In this document: one piece after another, positions 44,661 through 54,031 of the stretch
How the letters are laid out: each line of letters begins with the position of its first letter
How positions within the stretch are numbered: position 1 is the stretch's first letter
Assembly: GCA_050246115.1 (NCBI GenBank)
Contig: JBFWWP010000026.1
Span: 23,101-87,100 of the forward strand
From: JBFWWP01 sp050246115
Lineage (GTDB): Bacteria; Planctomycetota; UBA8108; UBA1146; JAJFFE01
Direction of reading: 5' to 3'
DNA length: 64,000 nucleotides
Program-made: the position numbers and the translations under genes
The notes under the pieces: generated by a model
What the model was told of the DNA's origin: nothing
What the model saw: the letters and a program-made list of their open reading frames with translations, nothing else
Databases searched by the model: none

Positions 44661-46283
44661 ATGGCGGCCGACAACGGAGCCAAGTCCATGGAAGAGCTCG
44701 TGAGCCTGTGCAAACGCCGGGGCTTCATCTACCCGGCGAGCGAGATCTACGGGGGCATCAACGGCTTCTGGGACTACGGTCCGCTCGGCGTGCAGCTCAA
44801 GAACAATCTGCGCGACGACTGGTGGCGGTCGATGACCTTGCGCCCACCCAAAGGGCCGGACGGCCGCCCCGTGCAGATCGTCGGCCTCGATTCGTCGATC
44901 ATCCAGAACCCCAAGGTCTGGGAAGCCAGCGGCCACGTCGGCGGCTTCAGCGATCCGATGCAGACTTGTCGCCAGTGCAAGAAGCTGTTTCGCGCGGACC
45001 ATGTGCCCGACCTGTTGCGCGAGAGCGAGTGGGTGCCATCGCTGCTCGGCGCCTTCGGGGCGGAGTCGGACGAGTCCTTCACCATTGATGTGGAGCAAGC
45101 GGTCCGTTGGGCCCGCAAGCATGGGCGCAAGCTCGCCGCCGGGCTCGCGCTCGTGCGCAAGACCGACGAAATGCGAGCGGTCCTCACGGAGCGCTCGGAG
45201 GTTGGGCCGCTTTCGAAGTCGGCGCTCATCGCAGCGGTCGGAGTCGAGCCCGGCAGTGCCGGTCCGTACTATCCCTGCCCCGGGTGCGGCGGAGATCTCA
45301 CCGAACCTCGTGAGTTCAACCTCATGTTCGAGACCCACGCTGGAGCCGTCAAGGACGACGCCAGCAAGGTGTACCTCCGCCCCGAGACCGCCCAGGGCAT
45401 CTTCATCAACTTCAAGAACGTCGTCGACACCATGCGAGTGAAGGTGCCCTTTGGCATCGCACAGGTGGGCAAGGCCTTCCGCAACGAGGTCACGCCGAGG
45501 AACTTCGTTTTCCGCAGTCGCGAGTTCGAGCAAATGGAGATGGAGTGGTTCTGCCACGCCTCGGAGGCCGGGCTGTGGATGGACTTCTGGAAGCAAGTGC
45601 GCATGGATTGGTGGCTGTCGGTTGGAGCCAGCCGCGAGAACCTGATCTTCCGCCAGCACGACGCCGACGAGCTCTCGCACTACGCGAAGAACGGCGTCGG
45701 CACCTGGGACATTGAGTACCGTTGGCCGTTCACCGCACCGCGCACGGGCGAACTCGAGGGAATCAGTCACCGCTCGAACTTCGACCTCTCGCAGCACGAC
45801 CAACACTCGAGCGCCAAGCTGGTGTACTTCGACGACGCACGCAGTGAGCGCTACTTGCCGGACGTGATCGAGCCGGCAGCCGGCTTGACCCGAGGGGTGC
45901 TCCTCCTGCTGTGCGAAGCATTCACACCCGACCCTGCGCGCCCGAGCCAGGTGTTCATGAAGTTCCATCCGAGAATGGCGCCGATCAAGGCGGCTGTCTA
46001 TCCGCTCGTGAACAAGGATGGAATGCCGGAGGTTGCGGAGAAGCTACATGCGGAGCTGACCGAGCGCTTCGGACACCTCGGGATCATCGAGTACGACGCC
46101 AAACAGAACATTGGCAAGCGCTATGCGCGCATGGATGAAGTGGGCTGTCCGTTCTGCTTCACCGTCGACGGCGATACGCTGAGCGACCAAGCGGTCACGG
46201 TGCGCGATCGCGACACGACCGAGCAGCATCGTCTCGCCCTGTCGCAGGTCGGGGACTTCTTGGCGCAGAAACTCGCGCATTAG
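44661..46283 (+). CDS. glyQS: Glycyl-tRNA synthetase, dimeric class IIa type
   Basis: 540 residues, the homodimeric bacterial/eukaryotic-like form. Charges tRNA-Gly. Class II motifs: RGFIYPASEIYGGINGFWDYGPLG at the N-terminus, motif 2 in GIAQVGKAFRNEVTPRNFVFRSREFEQMEMEWF, motif 3 region GLTRGVLLLLCEAF. Zinc-binding CRQCKKLF (about 99) and CPGCGGDL pairs, and an inserted helical segment (about 130-210). C-terminal anticodon-binding domain ends HRLALSQVGDFLAQ. AGGAGG 7 nt before the ATG at 44661. Confidence 0.96.
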   Translation: MAADNGAKSMEELVSLCKRRGFIYPASEIYGGINGFWDYGPLGVQLKNNLRDDWWRSMTLRPPKGPDGRPVQIVGLDSSIIQNPKVWEASGHVGGFSDPMQTCRQCKKLFRADHVPDLLRESEWVPSLLGAFGAESDESFTIDVEQAVRWARKHGRKLAAGLALVRKTDEMRAVLTERSEVGPLSKSALIAAVGVEPGSAGPYYPCPGCGGDLTEPREFNLMFETHAGAVKDDASKVYLRPETAQGIFINFKNVVDTMRVKVPFGIAQVGKAFRNEVTPRNFVFRSREFEQMEMEWFCHASEAGLWMDFWKQVRMDWWLSVGASRENLIFRQHDADELSHYAKNGVGTWDIEYRWPFTAPRTGELEGISHRSNFDLSQHDQHSSAKLVYFDDARSERYLPDVIEPAAGLTRGVLLLLCEAFTPDPARPSQVFMKFHPRMAPIKAAVYPLVNKDGMPEVAEKLHAELTERFGHLGIIEYDAKQNIGKRYARMDEVGCPFCFTVDGDTLSDQAVTVRDRDTTEQHRLALSQVGDFLAQKLAH

Positions 46284-46286
46284 GAG

Positions 46287-46700
46287 TCACACGCGGCGGA
46301 CGTCGCGACGCAGCAACCCTTCGCTGGACTCGTGGAAACGACGTCCCTCGAGCCATGCCGCCACCCCCTCGTAGTCCGGGTGCTTGGGGTTGATCTGGTT
46401 GTAGATGTAGTTCAAGCCGTGCGAACGGGCTTCGTCCTCCAGGCGATCCAGGATGAACGTCCCGACCCCCTTGCCCTCTTGGTCGGCCGGCACCGCGAGG
46501 AGGATCTCGCCGTCGCCCCAGGTGATGTCCATCCAGCCGTAGCCGAGGATCTCGCCGTTCTCCTCGACCCGCCACCATTCACCGGGGAGAACCTCACCGT
46601 CGGCGAAGGGACCTAAGTCGAAAACACCAGCCGGAGCACCGCCGACGATCCGCCGCTTCGACTCGTCCCAACAGGCCGGACTCTCCTTCTTCCACTCCAT
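46287..46700 (-). CDS. GNAT family N-acetyltransferase
   Basis: 137 residues. Acetyl-CoA-dependent acyltransferase fold: GYGWMDITWGDGEILLAVPADQEGKGVGTFILDRLEDEARSHGL shows strand 4 followed by the Q/RxxGxG/A CoA loop as QEGKGVG, then YNQINPKHPDYEGVAAWLEGRRF. Substrate unknown. ATG at 46700. Converges with glyQS, separated by only 3 bp. Confidence 0.88.
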   Translation of the reverse strand: MEWKKESPACWDESKRRIVGGAPAGVFDLGPFADGEVLPGEWWRVEENGEILGYGWMDITWGDGEILLAVPADQEGKGVGTFILDRLEDEARSHGLNYIYNQINPKHPDYEGVAAWLEGRRFHESSEGLLRRDVRRV

Positions 46701-46823
46701 GTGCTCACTCTGCCTTTCCGCGTGTCGTGTAGCAGGCCAAAGGTCGCTCGTCCAGCCGAGGCGGTGCGGCAGAGTCGATCGCGCACGTCACCGGGCCAAC
46801 TTCTGCCTCGCGCGACTGTCTAA

Positions 46824-47002
46824 GGAGTCGCCCAAGAATGACTTCGACATCTTGCCGTCGATTTGGGTCCGATTCGGCCGATCCGGAAAGGTTGGAACCG
46901 GAGGCGTAGCCTTAGTTCCGGTGAGGATTTCGAGGTTTTCGGATCGGTCGAAGATGGCCCGAAGCGACGAACAAGAGGGTGAAGTTATTCTTGGGCGACT
47001 CC
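46824..47002 (+). mobile_element. 179-bp MITE-like element, copy C
   Basis: Ends GGAGTCGCCCAAGAAT and the inverted complement; flanks TAA and CAA. The centre holds a hairpin (AGGC-GTA-GCCT within GGAAC...GTTCC), and both halves align as a long imperfect inverted repeat. Lies in the 456-bp stretch between the GNAT and HAD genes, which has no other supported feature. Confidence 0.82.
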
Positions 47003-47156
47003 CAAGTCCTGCGCGCGTTGCTATCATGCCGAACAGCCTGCAGGAGCGGATCTCCTCTTCCGAGATTTCTCAGGAATCGGAAGGCCGTCGGACGCGGAAT
47101 CGTGCGCAGCCGTACGGCGCGAAGGCGCTGAAGCCACTCGTTAGGAGACCGCAGGG

Positions 47157-48371
47157 ATGATCACGGAGGATGGAGTTTCGCCGGTCCCGCTTCGCGTTCG
47201 ACGGGCGGTGGTCGGCTTGGCGTTCCTGGGCGCGGCGATGGCGCACCCCGCTGCGGCCGGTCCGCAGCCCCCGCACGAGAACCTCCACGCGACCCTATGG
47301 GTGCAGAGTTCCGCCGAGTGGCGAGCGCTGGCCCTCCAAGCCTACCATTGCGCGGAGCGAGCGCTCGACGAGGCGCTCGCCGATCCGGCGTGGACCGCAG
47401 CACTCGAACAGCGGGAGCCGTACGCGGAGCTGCCCCCCGCAGTGATCGTCGACATCGATGAAACGGTCCTCGACAACAGCTACTACGAAGCCCAGCTGAT
47501 CCGCGACCAAGGCTCATACGACGCAGCGACCTGGGATCCGTGGGTTCTCGCCGAGTGTGCGACCGCGGTACCCGGTGCGGTCGAGTTCCTGAAACACGCC
47601 CAAGAGCGAGGCGTGACCGTGTTCTACGTGAGCAATCGCAAGAACCACCTGCAAGCGGCAACTCGCAAGAACTTGGCAAGCCTCGGCTTTCCACTCGCCA
47701 CCGAACTCGACACCGTGTTCACGCGCACGGACACCCGCGACAAGGGTCCGCGACGTGCGGCCATCGCAAAACGCTACCGGATCCTACTCCTCGTGGGCGA
47801 CAACAACGATGACTTCGCCTCCGACTTCGAGGACCAGACCGCGGCCCAGCGTCGAACCCTGACCCAGCACTACGCAGATCGCTGGGGCCGGCAGTGGATC
47901 GCCATCCCGAACCCGACGTATGGATCGTGGGAAGGGGCCATCGTCGACTATGCGTTCGACGTACCCATGGACCAGATCCTCGCCAAGAAGTACGCCGAAC
48001 TCATCTTCGAGCCTGGCGAAGACCAGGCCGCACGCACCGTCCACCGACACCTCGGAGTCGAGCTGCGCATCGACGAGACGCGATTCTGGCAAGCGCCCTT
48101 GCCCACCAAGACCGCGCATGGTTTCCGGGTCGCCGCCGTGGACGCGAACTCACCGGCGGCGTCCGCGGGTGTGATCGCGGGAGACATCCTGCTCGAGTGG
48201 AACGGACGCCCGATCCGTTCGGTCGTCGAACTCGCCGCTTGGGTGACGACGGCCCCGCCCCCCGCCGAGTTGCGGTGCCTCCGACGCTCCGTCGACGAGC
48301 GCGGAGCCGAAACCTGGCGACCGATCGAACTCGAACTGACGCGCCCTGGACCTCAGCGTGCGGAGTTCTAG
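47157..48371 (+). CDS. Exported HAD acid phosphatase (class C-like) fused to a PDZ domain
   Basis: 404 residues. A signal peptide (VVGLAFLGAAMAHPAAA, no lipobox Cys) is followed by a class C acid phosphatase domain like lipoprotein e(P4): VIVDIDETVLDNSYYEAQL gives the DxD nucleophile/acid pair, VFYVSNRK is motif II, and LLVGDNNDDF is motif IV. The last 100 residues form a PDZ domain (GFRVAAVDANSPAASAGVIAGDILLEWNGRPI). The enzyme probably dephosphorylates nucleotides or other monoesters outside the membrane; the PDZ fusion could target it. ATG at 47157 with AGGAG 9 nt upstream. Confidence 0.87.
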   Translation: MITEDGVSPVPLRVRRAVVGLAFLGAAMAHPAAAGPQPPHENLHATLWVQSSAEWRALALQAYHCAERALDEALADPAWTAALEQREPYAELPPAVIVDIDETVLDNSYYEAQLIRDQGSYDAATWDPWVLAECATAVPGAVEFLKHAQERGVTVFYVSNRKNHLQAATRKNLASLGFPLATELDTVFTRTDTRDKGPRRAAIAKRYRILLLVGDNNDDFASDFEDQTAAQRRTLTQHYADRWGRQWIAIPNPTYGSWEGAIVDYAFDVPMDQILAKKYAELIFEPGEDQAARTVHRHLGVELRIDETRFWQAPLPTKTAHGFRVAAVDANSPAASAGVIAGDILLEWNGRPIRSVVELAAWVTTAPPPAELRCLRRSVDERGAETWRPIELELTRPGPQRAEF

Positions 48372-48396
48372 GCTTCAAGCACGCGCGTGACTTCGG

Positions 48397-48514
48397 CGCG
48401 AGTTGGTGGGTGAAACGGGTGCGGCTTCGCCGCAGCCACGCGGGGGCTTTGAGAAAGGCCCCCTCCGATCGGGTCTAGTCCCCGATCCAACGCAATACGC
48501 GCTTGATCGGGACT
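48397..48514 (+). repeat. Composite extragenic hairpin repeat, copy 7
   Basis: TGGTGGGTGAAACGGG, GCGGCTTCGCCGC, GGGGGCTTTGAGAAAGGCCCCC in two halves (48442-48463), then the stem GTCCCCGATC...GATCGGGGAC (48478-48514) with the CGCTTG core. It lies between the HAD-PDZ and ABC genes. Confidence 0.75.
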
Positions 48515-48645
48515 CCATTCGGTGGTTGACCGCGGCAGGGCTGGCGCTACGATCACGCGCCGCGGATTCGGTTCGAGTTCCTCGGTTCCGTCGTCCACTC
48601 GTCGCGCAGCGCAGTCCCTCGAGTTCCAACCCCTACGGATCCGCA

Positions 48646-49596
48646 ATGACAACCGACAAAGCGCCTCTCGCCATCGACGCGCGCGCCCTGGTGAAGGTCT
48701 TCGGTGCGATTCGTGCCGTCGACGGCCTCGATCTCGCGGTCCCAGCCGGATGGTGCCAGGGACTCCTGGGTCCCAATGGCGCGGGGAAGACCACTACGGT
48801 GAACATCCTCGTTGGCCTGACCCGGGACTTCGATGGCGATGTCAGGATTCTCGGCAGCTCCTGGCGCGACCACAGCACGACGATCCGCGAGAACATCGGG
48901 GTTCAGCTCCAAGAGACGCGTTTGGTCGACAAGCTCACCTGCTTCGAGATTCTGCGGGTGTTTCGCAGCTTCTACCGTGAAGGGCGCACTCCGGATGAAG
49001 TACTCGACATCGTCGGGCTGCTGGAGAAGCGTAGAGCTCGGTACATGGACCTCTCCGGGGGGCAGAAGCAACGCCTCGCCCTGGGCTGCGCCTTGGTGAA
49101 TCGACCGCGAGTGCTGTTCTTGGACGAACCCACGACCGGACTCGACCCACAAGCGCGGCGCCGAGTGTGGGAGATCATCGCCGAGTTTCGCAACGCGGGG
49201 GGTACGGTGCTGCTCACGACGCACTACATGGACGAGGCCGAACAGCTGTGTGACCATATCGTCATCGTCGACCACGGTCGGAGCATCGCCCACGGCAGCC
49301 CGCGACAGATCATCGAGTCCTTGGGGGCCGAGAGTCTGATCGAGTTCTCGTTGGCGAACAACGGCTCCGCGGCCAGGATCGACGACGCCGAGTTCTTGGC
49401 TCTGCCGGGGGTGACCCGCGTGCGCGCGAACGGGGAACGCACCACGCTCCACGTCGCTGCCGCACACCAATCGGTCCCCGCCCTCGTGGCCGCCGTCAAG
49501 GAGCGCGGCTTGACGCTCGGCGACCTGCGCACCCATCGACCCACCCTCGAGGACGTGTTCATGACCCTGACGGGAAGGCACTTGCGCGATGGGTAG
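48646..49596 (+). CDS. ABC transporter ATP-binding protein (ABC-2 type)
   Basis: 316 residues. Walker A GPNGAGKTT (about 40), Q-loop GVQLQETRLVD, signature LSGGQKQRLALG, Walker B VLFLDEPTTGLDP and the switch His in LLTTHYMDEAEQLCD. A C-terminal extension of about 90 residues is typical of DrrA/CcmA-like ABC-2 exporters. ATG at 48646. Overlaps the permease gene by 8 bp, so the two form one exporter. Cargo unknown: drug, lipid or polysaccharide are all possible. Confidence 0.94.
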   Translation: MTTDKAPLAIDARALVKVFGAIRAVDGLDLAVPAGWCQGLLGPNGAGKTTTVNILVGLTRDFDGDVRILGSSWRDHSTTIRENIGVQLQETRLVDKLTCFEILRVFRSFYREGRTPDEVLDIVGLLEKRRARYMDLSGGQKQRLALGCALVNRPRVLFLDEPTTGLDPQARRRVWEIIAEFRNAGGTVLLTTHYMDEAEQLCDHIVIVDHGRSIAHGSPRQIIESLGAESLIEFSLANNGSAARIDDAEFLALPGVTRVRANGERTTLHVAAAHQSVPALVAAVKERGLTLGDLRTHRPTLEDVFMTLTGRHLRDG

Positions 49597-50635
49597 AACA
49601 CACGAAGTCCTCGAGTTGACGCGGATCCGCGTGTTGTCGTTCGTGCGCGAGCCGGAGGCGGTGTTTTGGGTACTCGTCTTTCCGCTGGTTTTGGCCATGA
49701 TCCTGGGATGGGCCTTTCAGGATCGGGGCCCTTCGACCGAGCGGGTCGGCGTGTACGTCGGCACGTCCGATCCGACGATCACGGCCGCCGAGATCCTCGG
49801 GCAGCTCGAGCACGCCGAGGGGCTCCAGGTCGAGCTCATTCAAGACCTCGCCGACGCGGATAAGCAACTGCGCTTCGGCCGCATCGCGTGCCTCATTCTG
49901 CCCGAGTCGCCGCCGGTCCTGCGCTGCGACCCGCAACGCCCCGAGGCGGAGCTCGCACGACTCCGCTGCGAACGCGCCTTGTTCGTCTCCAACGAGGAAC
50001 GACAGCGGCTGAAGATCGAATCTCGCACTGAGAACGGTTCCCGCTACATCGACTGGTTGTTCCCTGGGCTCCTGGGAATGAACCTCATGGGCAGCGGGAT
50101 CTGGGGGATCGGCTTCACGATCGCGGACATCCGCCAGAAGAAGCTGCTGCGTCGTTTCCTGGTGACGCCCATGCGCAAGAGCTCCTTCCTGTTGTCCTTC
50201 GTTCTCTCACGCGCGGTGTTCCTCGTCGGCGAGGTCAGCGTACTCGTCGCCTTCGCCGCGTTCGTCCTCGGAGTGCCACTCAACGGCACCCTACTGGGAC
50301 TCGCGTTCCTCTGTGCGCTCGGGACGCTCATGTTCGCGGCGCTCGGCGTCCTCATCGCGTCGCGCGCGCAGACGCTCGAGGGGGTCTCGGGCCTCATGAA
50401 CCTGTGCATGGTGCCCATGTGGCTCTTCTCCGGCGTGTTCTTCTCCTCCGAGCGCTTTCCGGAAGCGGCCCAAGGGGCCATCCGACTGCTACCGCTCACC
50501 GCCGTGAACGACGCGCTGCGAAGCCTCATGCTGGAGGCCGCACCGCTGTCATCTCTCGGGTTCGAGATCACCGTCCAAGCGGCTTGGCTGGTCGTGTGCT
50601 TTGCCGTCGGCATCTGGATCTTCCGCTGGGAGTAA
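49589..50635 (+). CDS. ABC-2 type permease
   Basis: 348 residues. First membrane helix VFWVLVFPLVLAMILGWAF, then an extracytoplasmic loop of about 120 residues, then five helices (LLGMNLMGSGIWGIGF, LSRAVFLVGEVSVLVAFAAFVLG, LLGLAFLCALGTLMFAALGVLI, MNLCMVPMWLFSGVFF, ITVQAAWLVVCFAVGIWIF), the ABC-2 membrane topology. Functions with the ATPase just upstream. Starts inside the ATPase gene. Confidence 0.92.
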   Translation: MGRTHEVLELTRIRVLSFVREPEAVFWVLVFPLVLAMILGWAFQDRGPSTERVGVYVGTSDPTITAAEILGQLEHAEGLQVELIQDLADADKQLRFGRIACLILPESPPVLRCDPQRPEAELARLRCERALFVSNEERQRLKIESRTENGSRYIDWLFPGLLGMNLMGSGIWGIGFTIADIRQKKLLRRFLVTPMRKSSFLLSFVLSRAVFLVGEVSVLVAFAAFVLGVPLNGTLLGLAFLCALGTLMFAALGVLIASRAQTLEGVSGLMNLCMVPMWLFSGVFFSSERFPEAAQGAIRLLPLTAVNDALRSLMLEAAPLSSLGFEITVQAAWLVVCFAVGIWIFRWE

Positions 50636-50657
50636 TCCACGAAGCCACGGTCACGCA

Positions 50658-50678
50658 CCGCCCGAGAGGCGCGGGCGG
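50658..50678. terminator. Hairpin between converging genes
   Basis: CCGCCCG-AGAGGCG-CGGGCGG forms a 7-bp GC stem between the permease stop (50635) and the FG-GAP gene end (50711). No T tract; a bidirectional terminator is plausible. Confidence 0.35.
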
Positions 50679-50710
50679 GTCGCGTCCGGCGCGAGCCATC
50701 CCCGTTGCGG

Positions 50711-52564
50711 TCAGGGACAACCGCTGCGCGAAGGGTTACAGTCGAGGGCGTCGGCGGTCAAATCCAAGCCGCAAGCGCCGAAGGGAGCCGCGGGTGCCGC
50801 CCCCGACGCGAACAGGTACGCCAGCAGTACGATGGGATCGACGAGGTTGACTCCGCCGTCGTCGTTCACGTCCAGAGCGTCGCGGCAGAGGTGGCGCCGT
50901 CCGCCGAAGATGGCTTCGAGAAGAAGCACGGCGTCGACCACGCCGAGCGCCCCGTCCCCACTGGCGTCACCCCGGCGCAACGAAGCGTTGCACTCGTCCG
51001 GAATGTCGTCGCCATCGAGATCCGCGCTGACCCCGCTGAGCAAGTCTTGCGCGTCGGGAACCCCATTCCCGTTGCAGTCGCTGATCGCCGGCAGACGTTC
51101 GAGGGTCAGGAGCTGATTCACCGGCAGGTTGACCCACGAGTTCTGGTCACCCCCGGGCCAGGTCACCGTGACCGAATCGATGACCGTCGCGGTGGCCAAC
51201 CCGAAATGCTGGATCAGTTCGGAGGATCCCATGAAGCCCACGCCCGCCTGGACATGTTGGGTTTGGACCACGCCACCAGCGGCCAAGTCGATGGTGGCGC
51301 CGATGGCATGGTGATTCGGGCTCGAACCCACGAGCCGCACCCGAGCCCACCTGGGGCCGCTCGCGGCATTGTTGATGAAGAGTTTGGTGGGAGAAACGAA
51401 GTTCTGCTCCAGCAGATCCAGGTCTCCATCCCCGTCCACGTCCGCCAACGCCGTGCACAGCGTACCGCCCGTGGCGGTGAACCCCATCGGCACACCGTCC
51501 TCGATCCAGGGAGGGGTGGTCGACTGTCGGTACAGGAAGTTGCGGCCGTACCAGTTGCCGACGAATAGCTCGAGGCGAGCGTCATTGTCCACGTCGACGA
51601 AGTGCGTACCCCAACCGGTCCAGTACGCCGCAACCCCCAACACAGCAGCCACGTTCGAGAAGGTGCCATTGGCGTTGTTCTTCAGGAGCGGGTTACCCTG
51701 CGGTGTGTTGGTCACGTAGAGATCGAGAAAGCCGTTGCGGTCGAAATCACCCACGGCCACGCCCATCGAGTTGATGTGCACGTCGGCGCCGGATCCCGCG
51801 GAGACCTCGACGAAGGCCCCGGCGTCGTTGCGCCAGAGCCGGTTGCCGACGCTGCCGCCGTGGTCGTTGGACAGATAGAGGTCGACATCCCCGTCGCGGT
51901 CGTAGTCGAAGAACACGCCCTGGAATCCGAAGTGGGCGTCGTCGACCTGCTGCGCTGCGGCCTCGTCGACGAAGGTGCCGTTGCCCAAGTTGCGATACAG
52001 CCGGTTCGGGTAGTTCGCGGCGCCCGGTCCGCCGAACTGCCCGGTGCGGTTGACCATGTACAAGTCCAACCAACCGTCACCATCGTAGTCCCCCCACGCG
52101 CACCCCGCGCCAGGACCGACATCGGCCACACCGGCCGGACCCGCAACATCGGTGAAGTGAAAGGAACCGTCATTGCGAAGCAGTAGATTGGCCCCCAACC
52201 AGTTGGAGATGTAGAGGTCGAGGTCACCGTCGCCGTCATAGTCCGCGGCTGCGATGCCCGACGCGAAGGGGGTCGGAGTACCCGCAGCGCCGCGCGACAC
52301 GAAGTAGCCGGTTCCATCGTTCTCGAACAACCGGATCTGGCCGTTCGCTGCCCCCACGAGGACCACGTCGGCATCGAGGTCGCCGTCGAGATCCGCGAAA
52401 GCAACGCCAGCGCCAAACTGAGCCGGACCAGCGCTGCTCGGCGTCGAGTAGTTGAGACCGCGGATCACCGCTTCCTCGGTGAAGGGCGCTTGAGCGAAGA
52501 CAGCCGCCGACGACGCAACGACACACGCCAGCGCGAACGGCCGCGCCCACCGAATGCGTGCCAT
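50711..52564 (-). CDS. Secreted FG-GAP/UnbV repeat protein with dockerin-like C-terminus
   Basis: 617 residues. Signal peptide (FALACVVASSAAVFAQA), then FG-GAP/VCBS propeller repeats with calcium loops of the form DxDGDGDxD (FADLDGDLDADVVLVG, AADYDGDGDLDLYISN, GDYDGDGWLDLYMVN), an ASPIC/UnbV domain (GATIDLAAGGVVQTQHVQAG ... VTVTWPGGDQ, about 400-480), a CNGNGVPDAQD linker and two calcium repeats (GDASGDGALGVVDAVLLLEAIF, DVNDDGGVNLVDPIVLLAYLF). Probably a surface or secreted adhesion protein. GAGGAGGG 8 nt before the ATG at 52564. Confidence 0.9.
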   Translation of the reverse strand: MARIRWARPFALACVVASSAAVFAQAPFTEEAVIRGLNYSTPSSAGPAQFGAGVAFADLDGDLDADVVLVGAANGQIRLFENDGTGYFVSRGAAGTPTPFASGIAAADYDGDGDLDLYISNWLGANLLLRNDGSFHFTDVAGPAGVADVGPGAGCAWGDYDGDGWLDLYMVNRTGQFGGPGAANYPNRLYRNLGNGTFVDEAAAQQVDDAHFGFQGVFFDYDRDGDVDLYLSNDHGGSVGNRLWRNDAGAFVEVSAGSGADVHINSMGVAVGDFDRNGFLDLYVTNTPQGNPLLKNNANGTFSNVAAVLGVAAYWTGWGTHFVDVDNDARLELFVGNWYGRNFLYRQSTTPPWIEDGVPMGFTATGGTLCTALADVDGDGDLDLLEQNFVSPTKLFINNAASGPRWARVRLVGSSPNHHAIGATIDLAAGGVVQTQHVQAGVGFMGSSELIQHFGLATATVIDSVTVTWPGGDQNSWVNLPVNQLLTLERLPAISDCNGNGVPDAQDLLSGVSADLDGDDIPDECNASLRRGDASGDGALGVVDAVLLLEAIFGGRRHLCRDALDVNDDGGVNLVDPIVLLAYLFASGAAPAAPFGACGLDLTADALDCNPSRSGCP

Positions 52565-52883
52565 CTACCGACCCTCCTCGAAGGAGTACGCGCAGCTACC
52601 CGTCGCGAATCGAACTCGCACGATCCGGCGTCGGGCGTTCGCGCACCTGCTACGGTCGAACCCATGCTTTGGTCAAACGTGAAACGAGCCCAGGGAGGAT
52701 GATACCGACCCGCGGTGGGCGCGCAAGCCGGTGGTAGCGGGCCCATAGGCACGTGCCGCTGCGAGCCGGCGCGCTTCGGCCGAAATCGGACCCGCGCGCC
52801 CCTCACGGAAGGCGAACCCGCTGCCTACCGTGGGAGTACCGGGCGGCTTGGCCGTCGCCAGTTGCCAGCAACTCGGGGGTCGC
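52565..52883. other. Intergenic, nothing recognised
   Basis: About 320 bases between the FG-GAP gene start and the transaldolase stop. Frames on both strands are Arg/Pro-rich and unsupported. Confidence 0.5.
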
Positions 52884-53861
52884 TCAGACCTTCTCGGCCA
52901 TGCGCTCGGCGAGGAGCTTCTCGAGCGAAACGATGGCTTTGGCAAACCCGTCGATGCCCTCAGCAAGCTTGTCGGTCGCCATGGGGTCCGCGGCGTGCAT
53001 GGCGCGGAAGGACTTCTCGTCGATCGCGATGCGCGACACGCGAGCCTGCTTCGCTTGCGCAGGGTCGAGCTTGCGCTCCAGCTCGCCGTGAGTGTTGCGA
53101 AGTTCGTCGAGCAGGTTGGGGGCGATGGTCAGGAGATCGCACCCTGCGAGTTCCGTGATCTCGCCGAGATTCCGGAAGCTCGCTCCCATGACCTCGGTGT
53201 GATGGTCGAAGTGCTTGAAGTACTCATAGATCGTGCGCACGGAAACGACGCCTGGATCCTCGGCGGGCGGGTAGCTGCTCCTGCCGGTCGACTTCTTGTA
53301 CCAGTCGAGGATGCGGCCGACGAACGGCGAGATGAGCGTGACTTTGGCTTCGGCGCAAGCGACGGCCTGGTGCAGACCGAAAAGGAGGGTGAGGTTGCAG
53401 TGGATACCCTCCTTCTCGAGTTGCTGGGCGGCACGGATACCTTCCCAAGTCGAGGCGATCTTGATCAGGATGCGCTCACGATCCACTCCGGCATCGGCAT
53501 AGAACTGGATCAACTGGCGTGCCTTGTCGACGGTACGCTGGGTGTCGAAAGAAAGGCGCGCGTCGACCTCGGTCGAAACTCGACCGGACACGACGTCGAG
53601 AATGCGCTTGCCGAATTCGACCGACAGCCGATCGATGGCCCGCGCCACGACCGCGCCCACGTGCCCCCCGACTTCCCGCTCCGAGTCGCGGAGAGCGGCC
53701 TCGACCAAATCGCGATACTCGTCCATGGCGGCGGCCGCCATGATCAACGATGGGTTGGTCGTCGCGTCGCGCGGTCGGAACTTCTCGATCGATCGAATGT
53801 CTCCGGTATCCGCGACGATCACGGTCATTCGCGCAAGTTGGTCGTAGTAGGACTGGCTCAT
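52884..53861 (-). CDS. tal: Transaldolase
   Basis: 325 residues, like E. coli TalB. Transfers a dihydroxyacetone unit between sedoheptulose 7-phosphate and glyceraldehyde 3-phosphate in the pentose phosphate pathway. DATTNPSLI (residues 32-40) and the Schiff-base Lys134 in RILIKIASTWEG are intact, as are NLTLLFGLHQAVACAEA and SPFVGRILDWYK. ATG at 53861. Stands alone. Confidence 0.96.
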   Translation of the reverse strand: MSQSYYDQLARMTVIVADTGDIRSIEKFRPRDATTNPSLIMAAAAMDEYRDLVEAALRDSEREVGGHVGAVVARAIDRLSVEFGKRILDVVSGRVSTEVDARLSFDTQRTVDKARQLIQFYADAGVDRERILIKIASTWEGIRAAQQLEKEGIHCNLTLLFGLHQAVACAEAKVTLISPFVGRILDWYKKSTGRSSYPPAEDPGVVSVRTIYEYFKHFDHHTEVMGASFRNLGEITELAGCDLLTIAPNLLDELRNTHGELERKLDPAQAKQARVSRIAIDEKSFRAMHAADPMATDKLAEGIDGFAKAIVSLEKLLAERMAEKV

Positions 53862-54031
53862 TTCAACTCCTGCCCCCGGCGTTGGCCCGGTCGTCCGAAC
53901 AGTGCGCCTGCCCGGGCTTTCCTGGCACCTCGGCCCTGATGATCCGGGATGATCGATGCTCCGGCATGCCGGGGCTTCCCTTCATCCTGACACGATTGGG
54001 CCGGGAGCGCCACCTCGGGCAGCCGGCGGGC

